Positions 26,492 through 35,128 of a stretch of DNA of 51,473 nucleotides are shown here, piece by piece. How positions within the stretch are numbered: the stretch's first letter is position 1; every line of letters begins with the position of its first letter. The stretch comes from Bacteroidota bacterium. GTDB lineage: Bacteria; Bacteroidota; Bacteroidia; Cytophagales; Microscillaceae. The notes beneath the pieces are model-generated. The model saw only the letters and a list, made by a program, of their open reading frames with translations. It was not told where the DNA came from and did no database searches. The translations under genes and the position numbers were made by a program. The stretch lies in the NCBI GenBank assembly GCA_004292795.1, contig RDXI01000001.1, positions 1-51,473 on the forward strand. Reading direction: 5' to 3'.

Positions 26492-28492
26492 TTATAGCAT
26501 CGCTATCCAATCCAACAAAATTTGATAACACTCGGCTACGTGAACATCTTTTTTCAAACTATCCAAAATGTTTTGGTGCATTTCCTTTGCGTATTCATCT
26601 TGTGCAAGCCACACCGCATCAGCTTGCAGGCTGTTTGCTTGTAGGGTAGGCAAGTCTTTTGCGAAGTCGACTTCTTGGGGCAGGTTAGCCTCTAAGTCCG
26701 CTCGCCATTTCAGAAAACCCTCTTTATCGATAGGAATTTGCTTGTAAACGTCTTGCTGTGCATCTTTGATTTTTCTAATGGCTTGCATGATTTTGTAAAG
26801 TCCATTCGAGGGAGTCATACGCCCCAAATGTTTTTGGCGCAAATCCTCAATGGGTATGAGAGGCAAAGGCACGAAAAGCACTTTTTTGTTTACAGTATCT
26901 GGTTTGAGGGCGTGAGGCGCATCACTTTCACGCATAAAATCCACTTCCGAGTCATCAATCATTTCAATATCAGGCTCCACGCCCACAAATTGCGCAGTGC
27001 GCCCATTCACCCTGTAGATTTTGATTTGCGTGATTTTGGCAAAGCCCGTTTTAGGGTTTTCTTTGTTGATAGGCACAATGCCCTGCCCCGTAGATTTGCC
27101 GTATGTTTTGCTACCCACGATAAGAGCGCGGTGATAGTCTTGCAAGGTAGAAGAAAAAATTTCAGAGGCTGAAGCACTGTTTCGGTTTATCATCACCACC
27201 ATAGGCGCGTCAAACATTGTCCCACGATTGGGGTCTTTGATAATGGTCGGTTTGTTTTGGCGCGAGTTCACAATCATCAACGCCCCTTGGTCTATGAAAA
27301 TACCCGCAAGTTCGTTGCCCTCGTCCATACTCCCGCCTCCATTATCTCGAATATCCATTATCAACCCTTCGATGCCTTCTTTTTTCATTTTGACGATAGC
27401 ACTGCCCACATCACGCGCACAGCCTTGATAGAAGGCAGGGAGCGAAATATAGCCTATTTTTTTCTTGCCTTGTATCACAAAACATTTGATTGTATTTTCG
27501 TCTTGCCTCGTAACAGTTTTGGCAAGTTTTATTGTATCCGTTGCGCCATCTTTTTGTCGAAACACAAAAAAAGCCTTGCCTTTGTTGCTTTGCTCTATGA
27601 CAGCGTAGGCTTCCTCTACTCCCGCGCCCACCAAGTCGATGGCTTCCTTGCCTTCCCACTGAATACTCAACAGCACATCTCCCACGTGCAGTTTGTTAGA
27701 GTTCCAAGCCGAACCGCCCGGTATGAGTTGGTCTATGACGATTTCGTCTTGTTCATTTTCCATCAAATTGATACCAAACGACAACCCTTGCGAGGTAAGC
27801 CCCGACATAAAGCCCTGTACGGAGGTAAGGTTCATGTAGTACGAATGAGGGTCGTAGCATATAGCCACTGCCAACAAGTAGCGGTTTGTGATATACTGCT
27901 CGAAGCCTTCAGCGTGTTCCAAAATGCGTTTTATCCTTCGCAATTCTGTTTTGCGGACTTGTGGCACAAAGGTAGGCAAGTCTGCCTTTTTTTCCTTTCC
28001 TTGTGCTTCGTAGCGCAGTAGGCAAGCATATTTTATCAAACGCTCTTGTATTTTATAACTTTCCTGCTCATTTGCCAAATGAAAAATCGTATCACGCTTG
28101 CCTTCCACTGCCACCAATGCCTCTTTTTTCGTGAAGTCTAAAGGCTTGTCTGTCATACGTTGTATGGCTTCTTGATGCGCCAAAAGCCTTTTTTTGTAAA
28201 TAGGCAGGAAAGCCTGCAAGAAGGTAAGCTCGCCTTTTTGGTACTCGTCATCTAAGGACGTTTCGTATTGTTTCAGCAAGGCATATTCTTGTTGCGTAAG
28301 CAAAAGTCCTCGTGAGTCCACGATTTTGATAAACCGCCTAAAGACATCACGCGAAAAAGCGTCATCTATGGTTCTGGGGGCTATGTGGGTTTCTTCCAAA
28401 ACCGTTTTTAGCCCTTTCAATTCATTTTGTGTATTTTGGGCAAACGCGCTTCCCGCCAACACACAGGCAAGGAGTAGTAGCAATGTTTTCAT
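26492..28492 (-). CDS. prc: Tail-specific (C-terminal processing) protease, S41A
   Basis: A 666-residue periplasmic serine protease with a signal peptide (1-18, ending AFAQ). An N-terminal helical domain (about 30-230) precedes a PDZ domain (about 235-330; GLSFGINLMEN, DQLIPGGSAW) and an S41 catalytic core. The catalytic Ser lies in NRNSASASEIF (about 441) and the Lys in GSKTYGKSTGQ (about 463). A C-terminal Prc-type domain follows. The length matches E. coli Prc (682). Prc degrades or trims periplasmic proteins through their C-termini and affects peptidoglycan enzymes. It is transcribed alone. Confidence 0.93.
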   Translation of the reverse strand: MKTLLLLLACVLAGSAFAQNTQNELKGLKTVLEETHIAPRTIDDAFSRDVFRRFIKIVDSRGLLLTQQEYALLKQYETSLDDEYQKGELTFLQAFLPIYKKRLLAHQEAIQRMTDKPLDFTKKEALVAVEGKRDTIFHLANEQESYKIQERLIKYACLLRYEAQGKEKKADLPTFVPQVRKTELRRIKRILEHAEGFEQYITNRYLLAVAICYDPHSYYMNLTSVQGFMSGLTSQGLSFGINLMENEQDEIVIDQLIPGGSAWNSNKLHVGDVLLSIQWEGKEAIDLVGAGVEEAYAVIEQSNKGKAFFVFRQKDGATDTIKLAKTVTRQDENTIKCFVIQGKKKIGYISLPAFYQGCARDVGSAIVKMKKEGIEGLIMDIRDNGGGSMDEGNELAGIFIDQGALMIVNSRQNKPTIIKDPNRGTMFDAPMVVMINRNSASASEIFSSTLQDYHRALIVGSKTYGKSTGQGIVPINKENPKTGFAKITQIKIYRVNGRTAQFVGVEPDIEMIDDSEVDFMRESDAPHALKPDTVNKKVLFVPLPLIPIEDLRQKHLGRMTPSNGLYKIMQAIRKIKDAQQDVYKQIPIDKEGFLKWRADLEANLPQEVDFAKDLPTLQANSLQADAVWLAQDEYAKEMHQNILDSLKKDVHVAECYQILLDWIAML

Positions 28493-28575
28493 AACGTTTG
28501 ATTAAATAAAAAGCCATTGCCTACACAGGGCAAGCAATGACTACAGTTTTCGCAATGACATTCAATTGTGTTATA

Positions 28576-28692
28576 CTAAAATAATTCTTAACTTGCCTAC
28601 AAAAATACCACAGAGGTACGAAGAACCACAGAGCTACACAAAGAACTTAGTGTTTCTTGGTGCTTCTCTGTATCTCCGTGTTAAGTTTTAGG
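28576..28692. repeat. MITE-like imperfect inverted repeat
   Basis: About 117 non-coding bases. The ends resemble each other as inverted repeats (CTAAAAtaattcTTAAC and GTTAAGTTTTAG). Inside is a longer imperfect inverted repeat of the CACAGAGGTAC...CTCCGTG type (about 22 of 31 positions pair). One end (28577-28594) is an inverted copy of 40016-40033 over 18 bases. A 9-mer copy lies at 28592-28600. No transposase was seen. Confidence 0.55.
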
Positions 28693-28716
28693 CGCATCTT
28701 ACATTTTATTTTGGTA

Positions 28717-29070
28717 TTATTTCACTACAATTTTTTCGGGATTCTTGATTTGGGGCAAGTTCTTAAACACTTCTACTTTGCCATACACGAGGATAGTCTT
28801 GTCTTTCAGGGAGGCAAGGTCGAGTTCGTATTTTTCTTTGAAGTCGCCTATGGTAACCACCGTAAAAATGTGGTTCGGATAAGGCGCGCCTACGTTGATA
28901 AAGTTCGGCTTGCCTTCTTCGCGGGCTTCGCGGAAGCCTTTCACTTCGCATAGTACCCAAATGGTCTTGCCTACGTGCTGACCTGCATCTTTGGCAGGAA
29001 TGGCGTTTTCTTGTGCTACTACCGCGCCCAAGCACAGCCAAAAACAAAAGACAGAAAAGAGAGTTTTCAT
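28717..29070 (-). CDS. Small secreted protein, possible OB-fold
   Basis: A 117-residue protein with a signal peptide (1-19, ending VVAQ). The mature part (HVGKTIWVLCEVKGFR, FINVGAPYPNHIFTVVTIG, LKDKTILVYGKVEVFKN) has the strand pattern and the GKxIxVxGKV ending of small OB-fold proteins that Bacteroidota encode in periplasmic forms. I chose the ATG at 29068-29070 rather than the frame start at 29091, because it gives a clean signal peptide and leaves room for the -7 element. The function is unknown. Confidence 0.75.
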   Translation of the reverse strand: MKTLFSVFCFWLCLGAVVAQENAIPAKDAGQHVGKTIWVLCEVKGFREAREEGKPNFINVGAPYPNHIFTVVTIGDFKEKYELDLASLKDKTILVYGKVEVFKNLPQIKNPEKIVVK

Positions 29071-29088
29071 AGTATAAACTTTTTTTTG

Positions 29089-29096
29089 CAAATTTA
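29089..29096 (-). promoter_or_regulatory. -7 promoter element TAAATTTG
   Basis: On the minus strand it lies 19 bases before the ATG at 29070. It overlaps the longer alternative frame and supports the shorter start. Confidence 0.5.
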
Positions 29097-29244
29097 GAAA
29101 AAAATTACTTACGTTGTGCTATTCACACCAAATAATGCACGCCAAAACAATCTCGAAGCGCGAGTCTTTGTAACAAAACAAACGAAAAAGCTACCTATTC
29201 TGTATCAATTCTAATATCTAAAAAATTATCTTCTAAAAACATAT

Positions 29245-30618
29245 ATGGCAAAGAAAAAAAAGGGAGGTAGCCTATTGCGCAACCTGCTTATCCTTGTGGG
29301 CGTATTGGTCGTGGCAATGCTCATAGCCCGCTCTATGGGGTGGATAGGACAAGAGAAATTGTCAGAAGTATATCTCACTCCTTCTAAAACAACCGACATC
29401 ACCGAACAAGTTACGGCTTCAGGCAAGATACAGCCCGAAACCCAAACCAAAGTAGGTTCTGAAATTTCAGGCGAGATTGTGGAATTGTTGGTAAAAGAGG
29501 GCGACTCTGTAGTAGCAGGGCAACTCTTGGCGCGTATTCGCCCCGACAATTTGATGAGTGCCGTTGATGCCGCCACTGCCAGCGTGAATGTAGGCAAGGC
29601 GAATTATTCGCAAGCGCAAGCCTCACTTGGGCAACGAAAATCGGAATTAGCACGCCTCGAAGCCGAATATCAGCGTAGCAAACGCTTGTTTGAGCAAAAA
29701 GTAGTGTCTGAAATAGAATACTTGACTGCCAAAACCAATTACGAAGTTTCCAAACAGCAAATAGCCGTAACAGAGCAAAGCATCGAGTCGGCACGCTACA
29801 GTATGCAGTCTTCGCAAGCGAACCTCAACCAAACCATGAACAACCTTTCGCGCTCTGAAATTTATGCACCCACAAGTGGCGTAGTATCAAAACTAAGCGT
29901 AGAAAAAGGCGAAAAAGTGGTGGGAACGGCACAAATGGCAGGTACGGAAATGTTGGTTATCGCCAATTTGAACTCTATGGAGGTGCAAGTAGATGTGAAC
30001 GAAAACGACATCGTGAAGCTCAAAACAGGGCAAAAGGTGCAGATAGAAGTTGATGCTTACCTGAACCAAAACCGCAAATTTGAGGGCGTAGTAACCGAAA
30101 TAGCCAATACTGCCAACGCCACTACTTCGTCTGATGCCGTAACGGAGTTTAAGGTTAAAATCCGTATTTTGAATGACTCTTACAAGGATTTGGTGGACAG
30201 CAAAAGCAAACTTTCGCCTTTCCGCCCGGGTATGAGTGCTTCGGTAAGCATCTTGACGAACAAAAAAGAAAAAGTTTTGACTGTTCTCTCTGCTTCGGTA
30301 ACCACGCGCAAACGCGATGAAAAAATAGGCGAAAAAGAGGAGAAAAAAGTGGAAACCAACAACCCTAATGCCGTACAAGAGAAAAAGCCTAAAAAAGCCA
30401 ACGACTTGCGCGAAATCGTATTCGTGTATGACGAAAAAACGGAAACAGTAACGGAGCGCGAAGTCAAAACAGGCATTAGCGACTACGAAAACATCGAAAT
30501 CGTGTCGGGCTTGAAGGAAGGCGAGCAAGTGGTTACGGGACCTTTCTTACTTGTTTCAAAGCAGTTGAAGGACAAACAAAAGGTAAAAAAAGCAGAAGTC
30601 AAAAAAGATAAAAAATAG
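29245..30618 (+). CDS. Periplasmic adaptor (membrane fusion protein) of an efflux system
   Basis: A 457-residue HlyD/MacA-type adaptor. An N-terminal membrane helix (about 12-31) is followed by the split lipoyl domain (SGKIQPETQTKVGSEISGEI, then GDSVVAGQLLARI), an alpha-hairpin coiled coil (about 115-200), the second lipoyl half (IYAPTSGVVSKLSVEKGEKV), a beta-barrel domain (VDVNENDIVKLKTGQ) and a long Lys/Glu-rich insert before the membrane-proximal end. Such proteins link an inner-membrane ABC or RND pump with an outer-membrane channel. The usual pump genes are not adjacent, so this adaptor is an orphan here. Confidence 0.88.
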   Translation: MAKKKKGGSLLRNLLILVGVLVVAMLIARSMGWIGQEKLSEVYLTPSKTTDITEQVTASGKIQPETQTKVGSEISGEIVELLVKEGDSVVAGQLLARIRPDNLMSAVDAATASVNVGKANYSQAQASLGQRKSELARLEAEYQRSKRLFEQKVVSEIEYLTAKTNYEVSKQQIAVTEQSIESARYSMQSSQANLNQTMNNLSRSEIYAPTSGVVSKLSVEKGEKVVGTAQMAGTEMLVIANLNSMEVQVDVNENDIVKLKTGQKVQIEVDAYLNQNRKFEGVVTEIANTANATTSSDAVTEFKVKIRILNDSYKDLVDSKSKLSPFRPGMSASVSILTNKKEKVLTVLSASVTTRKRDEKIGEKEEKKVETNNPNAVQEKKPKKANDLREIVFVYDEKTETVTEREVKTGISDYENIEIVSGLKEGEQVVTGPFLLVSKQLKDKQKVKKAEVKKDKK

Positions 30619-30722
30619 GTTCAAACGCTCAAAAGGAGCTTGTAGAAAGGGGAAACGTAACTGTTTGCCCTTTTTATTTTGCTTTTATCTTCAGAAATTT
30701 CGTGTATATTCTAAAAAAAACT

Positions 30723-30730
30723 TACATTTG
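30723..30730 (+). promoter_or_regulatory. -7 promoter element TACATTTG
   Basis: It fits TAnnTTTG and lies 25 bases before the FIST gene ATG at 30755. It supports that start over the earlier non-ATG frame. Confidence 0.6.
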
Positions 30731-30754
30731 CCTCTAAACTTCTATCTATCCATT

Positions 30755-31885
30755 ATGAAAGTAGAACAAAAACTTTGGACTTCTGCTACAGGCTGGAAAA
30801 CCCTCAAAGAAAACAGCGCGACAGCAGACTCGCAGATGATTATTGGCTTTGGGCAACGCGAAGTATTGGAAAACGAAGCACGTTTTGCCGAAATACGCGC
30901 CATGTATCCTTCAGCGCATATCGTCCTTGCCTCCACGTCAGGCGAGATTTTGGACACGCAAGTTACCGATGAGAGCATCTCGCTAACAGCTATCCGCCTC
31001 GACAAAACGGATTTGCGCGTGGCTCAAACGGATACACAGGGCAAAAATAGCACAGAAGTAGGCAAGGAGCTTGCCTCCCAATTTGACCAAAATGGTTTGA
31101 GGCATATTTTGGTTTTTTCTGAAGGTTCTACTATCAATGGCACAGACCTTGTGGAAGGTATGAGAGCTGTTTTGGGCGATAAAATCACCATTACGGGAGG
31201 TTTGGCAGGTGATGGCGTGGGTTTTGCTAAAACTGTAGTAGGCTTAGATGCTACTCCGCAACCTTTCAAAGTGGTTGGTATAGGCTTGTATGGCGACAAT
31301 ATCTCGATAGGTTTTGGCTCTTTTGGGGGCTGGGACCCGTTTGGTGCAGAACGACAAGTTACGAAATCGGAAGGCAATGTTTTGTATGAATTGGACGGCA
31401 AACCTGCTTTAGAGCTTTATAAAACCTACTTGGGCGATAAGTCTTCGGAACTACCCGCTTCGGCTTTGTTGTTTCCGCTTTGTATCATTGATGAAGAAGG
31501 GCAATCTCTTGTGCGCACTATCTTGACCATAGACGAAGCAAAACAATCTATGACTTTCGCAGGGGATATTCCGCAAGGTTGCAAGGTGCGTTTGATGAAA
31601 TCGAACCACAATAAATTGGTAGAAGGTGCCTCGACAGCCACACAAAACAGCCTCGATGTCTTGGGAGGCGAGCCTGCTTTGGCTATCTTGGTAAGCTGTG
31701 TGGGCAGAAAATTGGTACTAAAACAACGAGTAGAGGAAGAAATAGAGGCAGTGCGTGAACTATTGGGCGAAGAAGCACACATCTTAGGGTTTTATTCGTA
31801 TGGCGAACTCGCACCGCGTGATGGCAATACGGCTTGCTATCTACACAATCAAACCATGACCATTACATTGCTTAGCGAAAAATAA
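30755..31885 (+). CDS. FIST-domain sensory protein
   Basis: A 376-residue soluble protein consisting of a FIST N-terminal domain (HIVLASTSGEIL, HILVFSEGSTINGTDLVEGM, ITGGLAGDGVGF) and a FIST C-terminal domain (ELDGKPALELYKTYLG, ALAILVSCVGRKLVL, EEAHILGFYSYGELAP). FIST domains are predicted to bind small ligands such as amino acids and are usually tied to signal transduction. The next gene, 73 bases away, is a soluble histidine kinase with no sensor domain of its own. I infer that this protein is its detached sensor. Confidence 0.9.
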   Translation: MKVEQKLWTSATGWKTLKENSATADSQMIIGFGQREVLENEARFAEIRAMYPSAHIVLASTSGEILDTQVTDESISLTAIRLDKTDLRVAQTDTQGKNSTEVGKELASQFDQNGLRHILVFSEGSTINGTDLVEGMRAVLGDKITITGGLAGDGVGFAKTVVGLDATPQPFKVVGIGLYGDNISIGFGSFGGWDPFGAERQVTKSEGNVLYELDGKPALELYKTYLGDKSSELPASALLFPLCIIDEEGQSLVRTILTIDEAKQSMTFAGDIPQGCKVRLMKSNHNKLVEGASTATQNSLDVLGGEPALAILVSCVGRKLVLKQRVEEEIEAVRELLGEEAHILGFYSYGELAPRDGNTACYLHNQTMTITLLSEK

Positions 31886-31958
31886 AATTGGATACTTTTT
31901 GGGTTATCTAATTTTTTATATTGGGGTGCAAATAAATAAAAATTATCCGCAAAAAAGC

Positions 31959-33437
31959 ATGGTTTCTGAAATGTTGAAGGTCAAGCATAAGCTCCTTGCT
32001 CGACAAATAAAAAAAATGCTGGGTGAAAGCGAACTCGACAATCCGAAGATTGTCGAGTTCCTACACGTTATCAATGATACTTACCAAGAATTTGAGGAGG
32101 AGAGAGAGTTGATAGAGCGTTCTATGGAACTTAGTTCGTTGGAATTGACTGAATCATTGGAAACAATGCGACAGCAAAAAGCGGAACTTTCAGAAGCCTA
32201 CGAGTCTTTGCGCTCTACACAAGTGCAGTTGGCAGAAACAGAACGCATAGCGGAAATGCGGGCAGAAATGCACCGCGCCATTGAGGAAAAAAATGGAGAA
32301 TTGCTCGCCTCCGAAGAAGAACTAAGGCAAAAAAACGAGGAATTGCTCGCCTCCGAAGAGGAACTAAAGCAGAATATAGAGGAAATGCACTCCATACAAG
32401 AACGCCTACAAGAGCAAAAGGCTTTTCTCGAACAAACAGTCACAGAACTGAAAAACACCCAAAACCAGCTTATTCAATCCGAAAAAATGGCGGCATTGGG
32501 GCAGTTAGTAGCCAACATAGCCCACGAAATCAATACACCTTTGGGCGCGATAAGTTCGTCCATCAAGTACATTTACAACGGATTGCAAACGTCCATACCC
32601 GAACTTACCGTTTTTCTGAAAACGCTCTCGCCTACTGATTTGGTGCTTTTCCAGCAGTTTGTAACGGAGGCAAGCCAACAAACGCAAATTCTCTCCACGA
32701 GAGAAGAACGCCAAATAAAACGTGGACTGCGCGAACAGTTGGAAATCGAACAATTAGAAGATATAGATTGGGTGGCGGACACATTGGTTGATGCACGTAT
32801 GCACGAAAAACTACAAGCCTACTTGCCTATCATACACAACACAAAAGCTCTTGACCTTGCCTACCGCCTTGCCTCCCTACAGCGAAGCGCGAACACGATA
32901 CAAACCGCCACACAAAAAGTATCGAAAATTATTTTTGCCCTCAAAAATTTCTCGCGCCATGATGATAGTGATACCATGATAAGCGCGGACTTGCACGACA
33001 CCCTCGAAACGGTTTTGACAATTTATCAAAATCATATCAAGCGAGGCATCGAAGTAGTGCGTCATTTTGAGCCTATTCCTGCTATGATGTGCTATCCTGA
33101 CGAACTCATGCAAGTGTGGACAAATATTCTGCACAATGCCCTGCAAGCTATGGACAACAACGGCACTATCATCATCAGTACGCGCTTCGCAGTTGATGAG
33201 AAAAAAATTGTGGTCAGTTTGGCAGACACAGGCAAGGGTATTCCTGAAGCTATCCAAGATAAGATTTTCAATGCCTTTTTTACGACCAAAAAAATAGGCG
33301 AGGGAAGCGGACTCGGCTTAGACATTGCCCGCAAGATTGTTGAAAAACATCAAGGCAACATTTATTTTCAGAGCGAAGAAGGAAAAGGTACTACTTTTTT
33401 TGTAGAATTGCCGTTTGTGGAAGCCGTAGAAGAATAA
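31959..33437 (+). CDS. Soluble histidine kinase with long coiled coil
   Basis: A 492-residue kinase without membrane helices or a recognisable sensor domain. A long coiled coil (about 45-170) contains a near-exact internal repeat of the ELLASEEEL type. The HisKA-like domain has NIAHEINTPLG, with His189 as the predicted phosphorylation site, and an unusually long insert before the HATPase domain (NILHNALQAM, DTGKGIPE, GEGSGLGLDIA). I chose the ATG at 31959-31961; the longer frame has no ATG. It pairs with the FIST gene upstream. The HAD gene begins 2 bases after its stop codon, so it may be in the same transcript. Confidence 0.9.
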   Translation: MVSEMLKVKHKLLARQIKKMLGESELDNPKIVEFLHVINDTYQEFEEERELIERSMELSSLELTESLETMRQQKAELSEAYESLRSTQVQLAETERIAEMRAEMHRAIEEKNGELLASEEELRQKNEELLASEEELKQNIEEMHSIQERLQEQKAFLEQTVTELKNTQNQLIQSEKMAALGQLVANIAHEINTPLGAISSSIKYIYNGLQTSIPELTVFLKTLSPTDLVLFQQFVTEASQQTQILSTREERQIKRGLREQLEIEQLEDIDWVADTLVDARMHEKLQAYLPIIHNTKALDLAYRLASLQRSANTIQTATQKVSKIIFALKNFSRHDDSDTMISADLHDTLETVLTIYQNHIKRGIEVVRHFEPIPAMMCYPDELMQVWTNILHNALQAMDNNGTIIISTRFAVDEKKIVVSLADTGKGIPEAIQDKIFNAFFTTKKIGEGSGLGLDIARKIVEKHQGNIYFQSEEGKGTTFFVELPFVEAVEE

Positions 33438-33438
33438 T

Positions 33439-34134
33439 ATGCCCTATAAAGCCTTTAGTTTTGACCTTTGGAATACGCTCATAGTCAGCAATCCCGCTTT
33501 TAAGGGGGAGCAGGTAAGGCTGTTTGCTGATTTTTTGCAGTCCTCGCCTGATGCACTCGCGCCCCAACTTGCCTACTTGGACAAGGATTTGGATAAAAAA
33601 GCAGAAAAGAAAGGCGTGCAGACGAATTTTGCAGAGCGTTTGCGCTTATTAGCAATCAAACTTGCCTGCCCCTTGCCTACCGAAGACGAGTTACGCTTAT
33701 TGGAAGACGAGCAGGAAAGGATTTTTTTGGCAAACTTGCCTACCCTAAGCGAACCCAACGTAGGCGAGTTGCTCCGACACTTGCACGAAGCAGGCAAGTT
33801 GTTGTTTTTGGTAAGCAATACGGGCTTTATTGCGGGTAAAACCTTACAACGTGCTATGCAAATGCTCGATATTGATGCGTATTGGCAGGCAAGGTTGTTT
33901 TCTGACGAAATAGGCTATAGCAAGCCCGATAAGCGTATTTTTGAACCTTTGTTCGAATTTGAGAACCTTTTGCCCGAAGATATCTTGCATATTGGCGACA
34001 ATTTTCTCACAGATTATTACGGTGCAAGAAAAAACGGACTTTTTTCTTTTTTATATACGAAAAATTTACGTACTTTTGAACCCAAACATGACACTATACA
34101 TTGTTTATGGGATTTACACAGGTTCATAGAGTAG
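33439..34134 (+). CDS. HAD-family hydrolase
   Basis: A 231-residue HAD-fold protein. Motif I is FDLWNTL (nucleophile Asp9), with Trp11 in place of the usual second Asp. Motif II is LFLVSNTG, the lysine is in IGYSKPDKRIF, and motif IV is ILHIGDNFLTDYYGARKNG. The missing second Asp of motif I makes a classical phosphatase mechanism doubtful, though W variants occur in the superfamily. It overlaps the following PRTase-like gene by 28 bases, so the two are coupled. Three 9-mer copies encode L-A-Y and L-P-T. Confidence 0.88.
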   Translation: MPYKAFSFDLWNTLIVSNPAFKGEQVRLFADFLQSSPDALAPQLAYLDKDLDKKAEKKGVQTNFAERLRLLAIKLACPLPTEDELRLLEDEQERIFLANLPTLSEPNVGELLRHLHEAGKLLFLVSNTGFIAGKTLQRAMQMLDIDAYWQARLFSDEIGYSKPDKRIFEPLFEFENLLPEDILHIGDNFLTDYYGARKNGLFSFLYTKNLRTFEPKHDTIHCLWDLHRFIE

Positions 34135-34988
34135 CACTCTTTCAGCTTACCCGCGAAGCGAATATTATTTTTGACCACACAGGCAGGTTGTTTGATGCCT
34201 ATGCTTACAGCCGTTTCAAGTACGGCTCTAAATATATGACCAAACATTATGCACAAAAACTGCAGACTTTGTTGCAACAAGAATTCCCGCATTTGTGGGA
34301 TTTGCCTTCGCTTTGGCTTACTTCTTCCGCCTACAAATTTGTGGCGACTGCCTCACATGGATTAGCCGAAAATCTGTATCAACAATCGTTTGAACAACAT
34401 TCATTTGCTACAAAATTTGTGAAAATTGGGCGCACTCGTTTGTTTCCTGCCGACTATGGCAACCTAAGCCAAGCAGAGCGCGAAGCCATCATGCAACAAG
34501 TAGATTTGCAATTTGAATTGGACTATCACCTGCCTCAACCCGAAGATTTGTTGATAATAGACGACATCAGAATCACAGGCGCACACGAAAACCGTTTGAT
34601 TGAGTTCGCAGAGCGCGAAGGGTTTAAGCGTGTGTATTTTGCGTACATTGCCCAACTTTCGCCCAAAGCCGAACCGACTACGGAACATTGGCTCAATCAT
34701 ACGGCTATTCGAGATTTGCGCGACTTGTGGAATTTGTGGACAGAAGAAGGCTGTTTGCTCAATGCACGGATATGTAAGTTTTTGTTGAGTTACACGCATT
34801 TGAAGTCTTTGGCGCGTTTTGCTGATGCCTTGCCTACCGAACTAAGCACCCATATTGCCGAAGCTATGTGGCAAGATGGATATGCACACATGGATATGTA
34901 CACCCAAAATTGGGAAATTTGGGAAAAGTATAAAATGCCTCAACACGAAACGCCTTTGCATAACTCGAAGCTACGAATTTTTGCTTAA
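34107..34988 (+). CDS. Phosphoribosyltransferase-like protein (PRTase_3-like)
   Basis: A 293-residue protein whose centre (about 148-160) has DLLIIDDIRITGAHEN, the PRPP-binding motif of type I phosphoribosyltransferases. The surrounding sequence resembles the PRTase families that comparative genomics places in tellurium-resistance (Ter) stress gene clusters, often with a HAD hydrolase, as here. No ter genes are in the window. I chose ATG 34107, which overlaps the HAD gene; a TTG start two codons earlier is the alternative. It ends 6 bases before the first of two identical 37-base palindromes. The substrate is unknown. Confidence 0.72.
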   Translation: MGFTQVHRVALFQLTREANIIFDHTGRLFDAYAYSRFKYGSKYMTKHYAQKLQTLLQQEFPHLWDLPSLWLTSSAYKFVATASHGLAENLYQQSFEQHSFATKFVKIGRTRLFPADYGNLSQAEREAIMQQVDLQFELDYHLPQPEDLLIIDDIRITGAHENRLIEFAEREGFKRVYFAYIAQLSPKAEPTTEHWLNHTAIRDLRDLWNLWTEEGCLLNARICKFLLSYTHLKSLARFADALPTELSTHIAEAMWQDGYAHMDMYTQNWEIWEKYKMPQHETPLHNSKLRIFA

Positions 34989-34993
34989 TAGAG

Positions 34994-35030
34994 AAAAACC
35001 TTGCCTGCTGTGCAGTAGGCAAGGTTTTTT
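34994..35030 (+). terminator. 37-base palindromic terminator, left copy
   Basis: A 17-base stem (one G-T pair) with a TG loop and a T run. The arms contain CTTGCCTGC and GTAGGCAAG. It follows the PRTase gene and is identical over 37 bases to 36370-36406, so the DUF262/HEPN cassette lies between direct repeats. Confidence 0.9.
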
Positions 35031-35075
35031 ATTCGTATTATTCAGTTGCAATACCCCTAAATGATACGCAAAATA

Positions 35076-35107
35076 TTTGGCATTGCAATTTTTTTGTTGT
35101 ATATTTG
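35076..35107 (+). promoter_or_regulatory. Complete Bacteroidota promoter, TTTG-N20-TATATTTG
   Basis: TTTG (35076-35079) and TATATTTG (35100-35107) are separated by 20 bases. It drives the DUF262/HEPN pair from 21 bases before the DUF262 ATG, so the cassette carries its own promoter. Confidence 0.8.
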
Positions 35108-35128
35108 TGCAACAAAACCGTATTTTTT

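Noticed and set aside
32198-32458. Serine-rich antisense frame in the histidine kinase gene
   Set aside because: It is the complement of the Glu-rich coiled-coil codons; low complexity and no start signals.
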